Shown here: positions 16,906 to 25,623 of the stretch, in pieces
How positions within the stretch are numbered: the first letter of the stretch is position 1
Layout: the number at the start of each line of letters is the position of its first letter
Assembly: GCA_017550145.1 (NCBI GenBank)
Contig: JAFZQG010000027.1
Location: forward strand, 34,454 to 98,453
Length of the DNA: 64,000 nucleotides
Source of the DNA: Erysipelotrichaceae bacterium
GTDB lineage: Bacteria > Bacillota_I > Bacilli_A > Erysipelotrichales > Erysipelotrichaceae
Reading direction: 5' to 3'
Made by a program: the position numbers and the translations under genes
Notes under the pieces: generated by a model
Databases searched by the model: none
Told to the model about the DNA's origin: nothing
The model's input: the letters and a program-made list of their open reading frames with translations, nothing else

Positions 16906-18666
16906 ATGAACGAAGAACTGGAAAAACTCAAAGGTGACCATAAGTTACCCTTCGGTGTAATCATCAGGAGAACACTGAAGTATATCGATTCCGAAAAGGG
17001 TGGTTTCATCCTGTCTTTGATATTGCTTTTGGCGAACGTCGGACTGGATTCTATTTCACCGTTATTCACCAGCTGGATCACCGATGAACTGGTTAAGAAT
17101 AATATCAATCTGAAACTGATCATCAATCTGTCTTTATTGTCTTTTGCGATCATGTGCATCAACCAGCTCTTCCTGTATATCGAATCGATGATCTTACAAA
17201 ACTGCGGGCAGAGGATCATTTACCGTTTACGTAAAGAGATCTTCGAACATATCGAAAACATGTCACTGAATCAGTTCAATGAGATGCCGGTAGGTTCGCT
17301 TGTTACCAGAGTTACATCATATACCGCAAGTATGTCGGATCTCTTTACCGGGGTCCTGGTCAGAATCTTGAGAGACTTTACGACCCTGATCGGTGTCTAT
17401 GTGATCATGTTCTTTATTTCGATGCAGCTGTCTGTATCCTTGATCGGTGTAGTGGTAATCGTCTTCATCGTATCCTATATCTTCTCCAAGACGGTCAGAG
17501 AGATCTTCCGTAAGGAAAGAGCCTGTATCTCCGATATCAATACCTTCCTGTCCGAGAACCTGGCCGGTATGAAACTGACGCAGGTCTTCAATCAGGAAGA
17601 AACCAAGGATGAACAGTTCATTGAGAAGAATGAGAATCTGCGTAAACAGCGTTTCAATGTCATAAAGGCTTTCGGTGTCTACAGACCGCTGATTTCCTTT
17701 ATCTATAACTGCTCGATCGCATTATGCTTCATGCAGGGTGTCAGATATCATCTTTCAGCCGGTGAGGTCGTCGCTTTCTATCTGTATCTGTCGAAGTTCT
17801 TCAACCCGATCCAGAATCTGGCTGATCAGCTCAATGCCTTACAGAAAGCACTGACGGCTTCGGAAAGGATCTTTAATCTGCTGGATGTCAAACCGGATGT
17901 GCTGGATAAGGAAGACGCCTTGGAGATCGAACACTTCAAAGGCAAGATCGAATTCCGCAATGTCTGGTTTGCGTACAAGGATGAAAACTGGATCTTAAAA
18001 GATGTTTCCTTTGTGATCCAGCCGAAAGAAACCTGTGCCTTTGTAGGAGCTACCGGTGCGGGCAAGACAACGATCCTGTCATTACTGGTAAGAAACTATG
18101 AAGTGCAGAAAGGTGAGATCCTGATCGATGACATCAATATCAACGACATCAAGATATCTTCCTTAAGAAGAGCTATCGGACAGATGCTGCAGGATGTGTT
18201 CCTGTTCTCAGGTACGATCAGAGACAATATCACCCTTCATGATGATTCATTCTCTGAAGAAGAGATCTATGAAGCCTGCCGTTATGTGAATGCGGACAGT
18301 TTCATCGAACGTCTGCCGAAGAAGATCGATGAAGAGATCATTGAAAAAGGTGAGAACCTCTCTCAGGGTCAGAGACAGTTACTCTCTTTTGCCAGAACCG
18401 TTATCCATAAACCGCAGATTCTGATCCTGGATGAAGCGACAGCCAATATCGATACCGAGACCGAAGTGCTCATACAGCAGTCATTAGAAAAAATGAAGAG
18501 TATCGGTACGATGCTGGTGGTGGCACATAGACTTTCAACCATCCAGCACGCCGATCAGATCATTGTCTTACAGAATGGTTCGATCGTTGAAAGAGGCAAT
18601 CACCAGCAGCTGCTCAAGAACCGCGGTTACTACTATAAGCTCTATCAGCTGCAGTTTGATGATTAG
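16906..18666 (+). CDS. ABC exporter half-transporter, catalytic subunit (pair 2, second subunit)
   Basis: About 586 residues with membrane domain (~20-320) and nucleotide-binding domain: Walker A GATGAGKTT, signature NLSQGQRQL, Walker B LILDEATANID with the catalytic Glu, and His in VVAHRLST. It complements the degenerate half upstream. The ATG one base after the previous stop is preferred (GGAG 13-16 bases upstream) over an overlapping GTG at 16894 that sits almost on the GGAG. The substrate is unknown. The TIR-LRR operon begins 19 bases after its stop, with a -10 box between. Confidence 0.9.
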   Translation: MNEELEKLKGDHKLPFGVIIRRTLKYIDSEKGGFILSLILLLANVGLDSISPLFTSWITDELVKNNINLKLIINLSLLSFAIMCINQLFLYIESMILQNCGQRIIYRLRKEIFEHIENMSLNQFNEMPVGSLVTRVTSYTASMSDLFTGVLVRILRDFTTLIGVYVIMFFISMQLSVSLIGVVVIVFIVSYIFSKTVREIFRKERACISDINTFLSENLAGMKLTQVFNQEETKDEQFIEKNENLRKQRFNVIKAFGVYRPLISFIYNCSIALCFMQGVRYHLSAGEVVAFYLYLSKFFNPIQNLADQLNALQKALTASERIFNLLDVKPDVLDKEDALEIEHFKGKIEFRNVWFAYKDENWILKDVSFVIQPKETCAFVGATGAGKTTILSLLVRNYEVQKGEILIDDININDIKISSLRRAIGQMLQDVFLFSGTIRDNITLHDDSFSEEEIYEACRYVNADSFIERLPKKIDEEIIEKGENLSQGQRQLLSFARTVIHKPQILILDEATANIDTETEVLIQQSLEKMKSIGTMLVVAHRLSTIQHADQIIVLQNGSIVERGNHQQLLKNRGYYYKLYQLQFDD

Positions 18667-18668
18667 GC

Positions 18669-18674
18669 TATAAT
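18669..18674 (+). promoter_or_regulatory. -10 box of the TIR-LRR operon
   Basis: A perfect TATAAT, 11 bases before the first ATG of the five-gene operon, with no clear -35 and no Shine-Dalgarno. The leader would be about 5 bases. Readthrough from the ABC pair is also possible, as no hairpin separates them. Confidence 0.5.
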
Positions 18675-18685
18675 TGTATTAAAGA

Positions 18686-20398
18686 ATGCAGTCATATTTC
18701 GGTAATGAAAAACCATATGTTTACATCTGTTACGGCAAGGAAGATGAAAGCGTAAATGAGGTTTTAAGTGCACTGGAAGAAAGAAATATTGCCTGCTGTA
18801 TAAGCAATGATTTTAACAGTAAAGAAACAGAGCGCATAGCTAAGGCCTATGGTGTTCTGTTTTTTATTACGGATGAACTGTTAAGGAATAAATCATTTCG
18901 CAAGATCGTGGAAACGGCTGTGAAATACGAGAAGAATATTCTATGTATCTATCCTGAAGATCTGCCTCTTGAATCATCATTAGCCATGCAACTGAATTCT
19001 CAACAGGCCATCTTCAGATCAAAGTATCAGGATAAGAAAGATTATCTTGAAGAGGTACTTAAGGCTCAGATCTTCCATGATATGAAGATCACTACCGAGC
19101 AGAAAAAAAGTCAGCGCACGAGGGCATTGTTATTATCGGCAGCTGCTTTAATGGCATTACTGCTTTTATTCGTTACAGTCGTTAAACCGTTACTGAAAAC
19201 ACCTGTCGAAGAACCGCAGGTCGATGAAAACCTGAGTCTGTTTGGTCTGGACGGCCTTTCGGATGAAGATTTACATAAAGTTCTTTATTTATGTATCATC
19301 GGTGATCAGGTCTTCGGAACCAAGAATCTTGATCGTGTCGATATCATGGGCAACGGTGAAGAATATTTCTATGAAATATGGCGAAGCATCGGCGGACCGA
19401 ATACTGAGATCAGTGACCAGGGTGTGATCAATAAAGGTACGATCAGTGATCTTTCGATCCTGTATAAAATGCCTAATCTGGTTAAACTGATCATTGTCGG
19501 CGAGAATATCGAAGATCTGACTCCGATCGGTGAACTAAGTAAATTAGAGTATCTGAATATCTGTTATAATCCATTTACCGATCTGTCTCCTCTTTCAAAC
19601 TGCAAGGCTTTAACGAGACTTGATATCCGGTATACCGGTACGGAAGATCTTTCACCTGTTTTCAGCCTGAACAATCTCAAGAGTATCTTTGCGCAGGATT
19701 GCCATAATCTGCGTAGCATTGAGGGCTTTGAACGCAGTAATATCGATAATCTGGATATAAGTAATACCGCAGTAAATGAAATACCACACTTAAGAAAAAC
19801 TTTCTTCTGTTCCTATAATTTTAACGGCCTGGATATTGATGACTATTCCTTTTTTAAAGACTGCAAGTTTTATTGTGCTCTTTCCCTTGCTGCCGAACCG
19901 TATGAACTGAACGATTATCTGAGTAATGCCACGATCGAGTTCATGAATCTCACCAGTCATGAATTAAAAGCGATCGATGAACTGGATTTCTTTATATCTG
20001 ACAGTTTAAATATCTGGGCAGAAAATCTTGAGTCTTTAGAGAATATTTCGAAGTTCAAAGATATCCGTACGCTGAATATACTTGTTGCCAGCAATCTTCA
20101 TGATCTGAGTCCTTTAAAGGAACTGCGTTTTCTGAAGGAACTCAATCTGCGAAACTGTCCTGGTATCGTCAGTGTTAAAGGTCTGGAAGAGTGTCCGTAT
20201 CTTGATTCACTGACACTGGAAGATGTCTATAACGTGGAAGATCTGGAATTACTGTTAGATAGCAATATCAGAGAGCTCACCATAGAGAAAGAACTGCTTC
20301 CGCAGATCAGCACCTGGTTCAGGAAGAAGGGCATCACCGTTTACTATATCGACCGTGATAACGGTTATGAGATAAAGGAATACAACTACAATTTCTAG
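18686..20398 (+). CDS. TIR-like / one TM / LRR protein 1 (putative Glu lost)
   Basis: 570 residues. Residues ~8-130 follow the TIR pattern: YVYICYGKEDE in place of the FxSYSxxD box, a middle VLFFITDELL strand, and LAMQLNSQQAIF, the last element of this TIR type. The position of the catalytic Glu (compare CENEV in protein 3) is Ile74 in SFRKIVETA, so NAD cleavage is not expected. One membrane helix at ~147-170 follows a basic stretch, placing the TIR inside. Residues ~253-560 are leucine-rich repeats of about 22 residues of the internalin/SDS22 type (IEDLTPIGELSKLEYLNI, DLSPLSNCKALTRLDI), outside the cell. Largest LRR region of the operon. Confidence 0.75.
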   Translation: MQSYFGNEKPYVYICYGKEDESVNEVLSALEERNIACCISNDFNSKETERIAKAYGVLFFITDELLRNKSFRKIVETAVKYEKNILCIYPEDLPLESSLAMQLNSQQAIFRSKYQDKKDYLEEVLKAQIFHDMKITTEQKKSQRTRALLLSAAALMALLLLFVTVVKPLLKTPVEEPQVDENLSLFGLDGLSDEDLHKVLYLCIIGDQVFGTKNLDRVDIMGNGEEYFYEIWRSIGGPNTEISDQGVINKGTISDLSILYKMPNLVKLIIVGENIEDLTPIGELSKLEYLNICYNPFTDLSPLSNCKALTRLDIRYTGTEDLSPVFSLNNLKSIFAQDCHNLRSIEGFERSNIDNLDISNTAVNEIPHLRKTFFCSYNFNGLDIDDYSFFKDCKFYCALSLAAEPYELNDYLSNATIEFMNLTSHELKAIDELDFFISDSLNIWAENLESLENISKFKDIRTLNILVASNLHDLSPLKELRFLKELNLRNCPGIVSVKGLEECPYLDSLTLEDVYNVEDLELLLDSNIRELTIEKELLPQISTWFRKKGITVYYIDRDNGYEIKEYNYNF

Positions 20399-20400
20399 AT

Positions 20401-21276
20401 ATGAATCTGCGTTTAAAGGAAGAAAAGTATCTGACCTATGGCGGACCTGAAGATTTCATCTTCATCAGAGCCATCAGGAAAGATGAAAAACTCTTATATG
20501 ATCTCTCAGAAAAACTGATTGCGAATAAAGTCAGAGTCTTTTTTGATCTGTGTGACTCTCCGTATGAGCACATTCCTGATGAAGTTTCGGGTGGAATACT
20601 TAATGCGAAGATGTGTGTTTTCATCCTGTCTAAAGATGCGGTGGAAAATCTGGATTTCCGTAACAGCGTAAACTATGCGAAGTCGATCAGAAGGGATACT
20701 GTCTGTCTTAAGGAAAAGGATTTTGAGCTGGGCCATGGTCTGGATATGCAGCTGGCAAGCACACCGATCTATAAGAATCGTGAAGAGCTGTATAACTATT
20801 TATTGAATGAGGAGAAACTTTCTTCCTGCAAAGGCGAAGGTCAGCTTTTCAATAATTCCGATCATTCAAGAAGAAACATTGCCTTAATTACATTTGGGGT
20901 TGCTTTGTTAATTCTGATCGCTTCAGTCTTTGTGATCAGAAACAGGATCGCTTACTATAATTCAGCTGAATACCTGTTAGGAAGGATCGGCGAAACAGAG
21001 TACCTGGATTTCTCTTCTTTCAAGCAGGAGGATCTTATTTATCTTGAAGGTAAGAAGATCACAAAGCTTTCCTGTGCCGACATGAAGCTCAGAGATCTTT
21101 CCGGCGTTGAAAAGATTGAATTGAAAGAAATCGATATCAGCGGTAATCCGTCACTGATAGATGTCGAAGCATTAAAGAACAGTAAAACTCTTGAAAAAGT
21201 CTATCTTTCGCAGGATATGCTGGGCTATGCGGAAGTCTTATACAATAGCGGTCTTGAGGTCATCATCACGAGGTAG
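20401..21276 (+). CDS. TIR-like / one TM / short LRR protein 2 (putative Glu lost)
   Basis: 291 residues. Residues ~17-140 are a divergent TIR: FIFIRAIRKDEK, VRVFFDLCDSPYEHI, MCVFILSKDAVE and GLDMQLASTPIY. The usual catalytic Glu position is Ser89 (DFRNSVNYA). One helix at ~159-180 is flanked by SRRN and RNR. The outer part (~192-291) holds about two leucine-rich repeats (IELKEIDISGNPSLIDVEAL). Only 2 bases separate it from the previous stop and no Shine-Dalgarno is visible, suggesting coupled translation. As a short, catalytically dead member it could be a structural or inhibitory subunit (inference). Confidence 0.72.
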   Translation: MNLRLKEEKYLTYGGPEDFIFIRAIRKDEKLLYDLSEKLIANKVRVFFDLCDSPYEHIPDEVSGGILNAKMCVFILSKDAVENLDFRNSVNYAKSIRRDTVCLKEKDFELGHGLDMQLASTPIYKNREELYNYLLNEEKLSSCKGEGQLFNNSDHSRRNIALITFGVALLILIASVFVIRNRIAYYNSAEYLLGRIGETEYLDFSSFKQEDLIYLEGKKITKLSCADMKLRDLSGVEKIELKEIDISGNPSLIDVEALKNSKTLEKVYLSQDMLGYAEVLYNSGLEVIITR

Positions 21277-21278
21277 AT

Positions 21279-22253
21279 ATGGAAAGAATACCGGCTTACG
21301 AAGGCAAGAACAGTTATATGTTTGTGAGCTACTCCCATAAGGATACGGGAAAGGTTTTACCTGCGATCAAAAAACTGTTTGATCGCAAATACCGTGTCTG
21401 GTATGACGAAGGTATCGTGCCGGGAAGCGAATGGCCGCACAATATCGAGATCCATCTGAAGAACTCTTCAACCGCTTTACTGTATATTTCCGAAAACTCT
21501 TTAGCTTCACCATACTGTGAGAACGAAGTAATCAACGCCATAAATAATAAGAAACGCATCATTCAGTATTCGCTCGATGGTTCCATTCATCCTTTACTCA
21601 AGGAATACAAAGTCATCAGAAGTGATGAAGAACTTCTTGATGAAGTGACCAGTGATCTGATCGGCGACGGTTCTGGTTACGATAACGAATTAAACAATAA
21701 GCATCATTTCAGTATCTGGAATCTGCTGCTGGGACTGGCACTGATCCTGATAGTCGCTTTAATCGGCGGAATCTACGGCATAAATAAAGGTTACTTTGAT
21801 GAATACCTGCCGGGAAGAAGAACGATCGAAGAAATCAATACAGAAACTAATCCAGTACCGGGAGGCGTCGAAGTAAATAATGATACACTGGCTCAGGCCA
21901 TTCTGACGCAGTTAGGTCAGGAGGAACTTTTCAAGGAAATCGAATTTGAAAGCGAAGAGGACAAGATAGCGATCCATGATGCGCTTGGAATCCCACATGA
22001 CGAAAAGCTTACCTACTATGATCTGACGAATACGCATCTGGAAGATCTGCATTTATACAACTGCAGTGATAATTGCCTTGAATTACTTAAGTATCTACCG
22101 CAGCTTGAAGTATTAAGGATTAATTCAGACAGGATCACTTCTCTGGAATCACTTAAAGACTGTGCATATCTTAATAAAGTTTATCTTCATTACAACTGTT
22201 TCCCGCTTGACTTGCCTGAGGAACACTGTTATGAGATCTGCTTTTTCAATTAA
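21279..22253 (+). CDS. TIR / one TM / short LRR protein 3 (canonical TIR)
   Basis: 324 residues. The TIR at ~12-130 is canonical: YMFVSYSHKD (box 1), RVWYDEGIVPGSEWPHNI, TALLYISENSLASPYCENEV with Glu83 in the position of the catalytic Glu of NAD-cleaving TIRs. One membrane helix at ~148-167. The outer domain (~180-324) begins with an acidic linker and ends in two or three leucine-rich repeats (LPQLEVLRINSDRITSLESL). GAGG lies 5 bases before the ATG, with a 2-base gap to the previous gene. The strongest candidate for an active NADase in the operon, with protein 4; activity is inferred. Confidence 0.85.
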   Translation: MERIPAYEGKNSYMFVSYSHKDTGKVLPAIKKLFDRKYRVWYDEGIVPGSEWPHNIEIHLKNSSTALLYISENSLASPYCENEVINAINNKKRIIQYSLDGSIHPLLKEYKVIRSDEELLDEVTSDLIGDGSGYDNELNNKHHFSIWNLLLGLALILIVALIGGIYGINKGYFDEYLPGRRTIEEINTETNPVPGGVEVNNDTLAQAILTQLGQEELFKEIEFESEEDKIAIHDALGIPHDEKLTYYDLTNTHLEDLHLYNCSDNCLELLKYLPQLEVLRINSDRITSLESLKDCAYLNKVYLHYNCFPLDLPEEHCYEICFFN

Positions 22254-22268
22254 TAGAGGTTGGTAAAT

Positions 22269-23381
22269 ATGGCTGACAGTGAAATAATCAAAATCTACAG
22301 CGGAAAGGAACCATATGTGTTCTTCTCCTATGCCCATGCGGATATGGCTAAAGTTTTACCGGTCATCCGCAGGCTTGATGAAAAGAAATACCGTCTCTGG
22401 TATGACGCAGGCATTGAAGCCGGTGCCAACTGGCCGGAAGTGGTAGCTTCTCATCTTCTAAATTCCGGAACAGTCCTGTTTTTTGTGTCGGAGAAATTCA
22501 TCAGATCGCAGAACTGCATGCGTGAAGTAAACTATGCGGTCAGTGAAAAGAAGAAGATGTGCTATGTCTTACTGGATGATGTAAAGCTTCCGCAGGATCT
22601 GGCAATGCAGTTATCGACTGTAGTGAGGTTGCCAAGTGATGGTTTAAGCGCAGATGAAATTGGTGACAGTATCATTGAATTCATCGGCGAAGATTATCTG
22701 GGTGACGGTGTAACAGGTTATGAAAAGATCGAAAAGGAAAAAGCTCCGTTAAATATCTGGAGAGTACTGTCACTGATCTTTGCGGGATTATTACTTGTAT
22801 CATTGTTCTTTATCTTCGGATACTTCAATAACTGGTTCAGCTTTGCGGGAATCGAAAGTAATACGATATCCGATCAGACTGGTCAGCAACTTGAAGTGAC
22901 TAAATTCAAAGACAGCGTCAGCCGCAATGTCCTATTAAAAGCTTATGACGGTTCATCTTTATATCTGTGCGGAGATTATATGGTCTCTGATGCGGGAGCC
23001 ATCAGGTATAAGGAAGGGAAATGGTATGTCGGTGAAGATGAAGTAACAGAAGGTGACTTCAGTGATCTCAGTATCGTTTCTTCCAAAGACAGCATTACTT
23101 ACCTGTCTTTAGTAGATGAAAACATCAGCGATATCAGTGAACTGAAAAAAATGAACCAGCTGGTATATCTTGATCTGAGTTCTAATCCGATTAATGACTT
23201 ATCAGTTTTAAGTGAACTGAAGGATCTTCAGTATCTGAAACTGATCGATGTGAATATAAATGATTATTCGTTCTTAAAAGATTTGAGTAATCTGAAATAT
23301 CTCTATGTCACATACGATGTGATCGATGAGGTATTGAATTATATCGATACTTCAAAAGTCGATCTGGTGGTAAAGAAATAA
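22269..23381 (+). CDS. TIR / one TM / LRR protein 4 (canonical TIR)
   Basis: 370 residues from the ATG with GAGG about 9 bases upstream (an in-frame TTG at 22260 is less likely). The TIR at ~14-140 has YVFFSYAHAD, RLWYDAGIEAGANWPEVV, GTVLFFVSEKFIRSQNCMREV with Glu86 as putative catalytic residue, and LAMQLSTVVRLP. One helix at ~165-185. Residues ~255-370 hold about four internalin-like repeats (SDISELKKMNQLVYLDL, NPINDLSVLSELKDLQYLKL). The TIR is close to that of protein 3, suggesting tandem duplication followed by divergence. Confidence 0.85.
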   Translation: MADSEIIKIYSGKEPYVFFSYAHADMAKVLPVIRRLDEKKYRLWYDAGIEAGANWPEVVASHLLNSGTVLFFVSEKFIRSQNCMREVNYAVSEKKKMCYVLLDDVKLPQDLAMQLSTVVRLPSDGLSADEIGDSIIEFIGEDYLGDGVTGYEKIEKEKAPLNIWRVLSLIFAGLLLVSLFFIFGYFNNWFSFAGIESNTISDQTGQQLEVTKFKDSVSRNVLLKAYDGSSLYLCGDYMVSDAGAIRYKEGKWYVGEDEVTEGDFSDLSIVSSKDSITYLSLVDENISDISELKKMNQLVYLDLSSNPINDLSVLSELKDLQYLKLIDVNINDYSFLKDLSNLKYLYVTYDVIDEVLNYIDTSKVDLVVKK

Positions 23382-23392
23382 AGAGGTGAAGT

Positions 23393-25033
23393 ATGCAGAA
23401 GTATAACGGAAACAGTGAACCTTTCCTTTACGGTTTATTCACTAAGGAAGACGAAAGTGAAGCCTTAAAGGTTCTGGAAGATCTCTCTTCCAGAGGCTAT
23501 AAACTTACCTATGATGAGAAGAAGAGTGAAAACTGTATCGAGAGAGCAGCGGCTGTCTTACTTTTTGTCTCACAGAAGATGATCGAAGATAAGAAAGTCT
23601 ATGAAGAGGTTTCTTTCGCTTCAAAAATAAATAAGACTATCATTTCCATTTTCCTGGAAGATACCAAGCTTACTCCGGGTCTATCGATGATGTTAGGACA
23701 GACGCAGGGCATCATGAAGTATCAGGGTGAGGAACAGTTTAAAGAGAAACTCTATTCTTCGCCGTCACTGGCTCATATGCAGGTAACGGATAAACAGAAG
23801 GAAGCCGCCAAGAAACAGTCACTCTTTACCGGTATTGCGATCGGTTTAGCAGTATTAGCTGCCATACTGTTTATCGTATTAAAACCTTTCTCATCTTCTT
23901 CGGCTTTACTTGATCAGTTGGGTATTTCAGGCAATCTGAATTCGATCGAAAAGGTCTATGTCTATGGTGAGAACGTCAATGATAAATATGAAATAGCCCA
24001 GTTCATTCTGACTGCCGATGGCCTGAATGATAAGATCCTTCTTAATTCCATGGCATATGATATCGGTTCGATCGAAGATATCAGTGATTTCGCGAAGATG
24101 AGTAATCTTCAGGAACTCTGTATTTCCGGAAACAGTATCCGCACCATTGAACCGATATTGGGTTTGAAGAAACTGAGACTTTTGGATATTTCCCATAACT
24201 ACGGCATCGATATTACCGGTATTTCAGCTTTAGAGAATCTGGAAGTACTGAATATCGCCGAAACGGAGATCGAAGATATTTCGGAACTGAAACAACTGAA
24301 GAATCTGAAGACTTTATATGTGAGTGCCGATTATCTGTCCATGCAGGCAGAGATGATTAAGGAATTTGCTTTCGAAGTTAAATCGATCGATGTGGCTGTC
24401 TATTCATACGAAGAACTGAAGAATGCTTTAAATAACAGTGAAGTTCACAGCGCCAGAATCATGGCTGATCTCACGATTCCGGAAGGTGAAACCATTACGA
24501 TAAACAGTAATGTTCTGTTAAGAGGTTCACCTTTAAAAGATGATCCGGAAATCGTTGTGGACAACTATGGAACGATCATCATTTACGGCGGTTTTGAAAT
24601 GGGCATGTGCAGACGTAATAACTATGGTACCATCATCGTCAAAGACGGTGGTGCCTATACCGGAGGCATGTGCGATTCTATTACTTATGGCACTTTCACT
24701 ATTGAAAAAGGTGGCAGACAGATCTTAGAAAGAGGACAGGTATTCAATATCGAAGACGGTGAATATACCAATAATGGAAAGCTGATGTTAAGAGGCGGAG
24801 GCGAATTCCATTTCAATAACGGTCTTTTCACCAATAACGGTGAGATCATCTGGAACTTAGGTGATTACGGTCCTGGTATCTTCCTCAGCAACGAAAACTA
24901 CATCAATAACGGTCATATCTACTATAAGGATGACAGAGGAACAGACTTTAATCCTTCTGCTTTTCCTGAAGAGATAGGACCTGAATATACGGAAATAGGT
25001 ATTGAAGAAGTCAATGTCTATACCGGACGATAA
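23393..25033 (+). CDS. TIR-like / one TM / LRR / Gly-Asn-rich beta-repeat protein 5
   Basis: 546 residues. The N-terminal ~125 residues are a divergent TIR (FLYGLFTKEDE, YKLTYDEKKSE, VLLFVSQKM, YEEVSFAS) that lacks the WYDxGI..W segment but keeps a Glu (E72) at the expected position. One helix at ~144-164. Residues ~205-315 carry leucine-rich repeats. From ~345 the chain becomes repeats rich in Gly, Asn and aromatic residues (NNYGTIIIYGG, NNYGTIIVKDGG, NNGKLMLRGGGEF, NNGEIIWN), as in beta-solenoids. GAGGTG lies 5 bases before the ATG. Last gene of the operon; a bidirectional terminator follows. Confidence 0.78.
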   Translation: MQKYNGNSEPFLYGLFTKEDESEALKVLEDLSSRGYKLTYDEKKSENCIERAAAVLLFVSQKMIEDKKVYEEVSFASKINKTIISIFLEDTKLTPGLSMMLGQTQGIMKYQGEEQFKEKLYSSPSLAHMQVTDKQKEAAKKQSLFTGIAIGLAVLAAILFIVLKPFSSSSALLDQLGISGNLNSIEKVYVYGENVNDKYEIAQFILTADGLNDKILLNSMAYDIGSIEDISDFAKMSNLQELCISGNSIRTIEPILGLKKLRLLDISHNYGIDITGISALENLEVLNIAETEIEDISELKQLKNLKTLYVSADYLSMQAEMIKEFAFEVKSIDVAVYSYEELKNALNNSEVHSARIMADLTIPEGETITINSNVLLRGSPLKDDPEIVVDNYGTIIIYGGFEMGMCRRNNYGTIIVKDGGAYTGGMCDSITYGTFTIEKGGRQILERGQVFNIEDGEYTNNGKLMLRGGGEFHFNNGLFTNNGEIIWNLGDYGPGIFLSNENYINNGHIYYKDDRGTDFNPSAFPEEIGPEYTEIGIEEVNVYTGR

Positions 25034-25038
25034 AAACG

Positions 25039-25062
25039 AAATGCGCTGTTAAGCGCATTTTT
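25039..25062. terminator. Bidirectional terminator between the TIR operon and cyclophilin
   Basis: Stem AAATGCGCT / AGCGCATTT with a 4-base loop and T runs on both strands. The cyclophilin stop codon lies in the loop and its last codons form one arm. Confidence 0.88.
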
Positions 25063-25543
25063 CAACTATTTCGATCGTCTTTATTCTCTGCGGTTCAAGC
25101 GGTTTATCACGGTAATCCGTTTCTACATCCGCGATCTCATCCACTACTTCAATGCCTTTTGTGATCTTGCCGAAAGCGGCATACTGGCCATCCAGATGCG
25201 GGGCATCCTGATGCATGATGAAGAACTGTGATGAAGCGGAGTTAGGATCCATGGTCCTGGCCATGGAGAGAACACCTCTGGTATGTTTGAGTTCGTTCAC
25301 GAAACCGTTGGACAGGAATTCGCCTTTGATCGTCTTCTCACTGCCACCCATTCCCGTACCGCTAGGATCGCCACCCTGGATCATGAAACCTTTGATGACG
25401 CGGTGGAAGATGATGCCGTCAAAGAAGTTTTCCTTGATCAATTCCACAAAGTTATTGACGGTAAGCGGTGCGACATCGGGATATAATTCCGCTTCCATTT
25501 CCTTACCGTTTTCCATGATGATTCTGATCTTGATATTTTCCAT
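25049..25543 (-). CDS. Peptidyl-prolyl cis-trans isomerase, cyclophilin type
   Basis: A 164-residue single-domain cyclophilin without a signal peptide, so cytosolic. Seen: FDGIIFHRVIKGFMIQGGDP with the catalytic Arg in FHRV, GVLSMARTMDPNSASSQFFI, and HLDGQYAAFGKI. It speeds proline isomerisation during folding. GAGG lies 11 bases before the ATG. It is convergent with the TIR operon and divergent from gdhA, with which it shares a compact promoter region. Confidence 0.95.
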   Translation of the reverse strand: MENIKIRIIMENGKEMEAELYPDVAPLTVNNFVELIKENFFDGIIFHRVIKGFMIQGGDPSGTGMGGSEKTIKGEFLSNGFVNELKHTRGVLSMARTMDPNSASSQFFIMHQDAPHLDGQYAAFGKITKGIEVVDEIADVETDYRDKPLEPQRIKTIEIVEKCA

Positions 25544-25569
25544 TTTTTACTTAACCTCGATGCCATCAT

Positions 25570-25589
25570 TATACCAATTGCGATATAAT
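25570..25589. promoter_or_regulatory. Overlapping divergent -10 boxes (cyclophilin / gdhA)
   Basis: A minus-strand TATAAT (25575-25570) and a plus-strand TATAAT (25584-25589) are 8 bases apart and point away from each other, so each polymerase footprint would cover the other's core. A second A+T-rich element (TATTAAAAT) lies closer to gdhA. Confidence 0.55.
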
Positions 25590-25623
25590 TAAACATATTA
25601 AAATTCTATTGGAGGCTATTGGT

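Noticed and set aside
18686..25033. Classification as a Thoeris or CBASS system
   Set aside because: No SIR2/SLOG effector, CD-NTase or other known partner is present, and the TIR proteins are membrane-anchored with outer LRRs.
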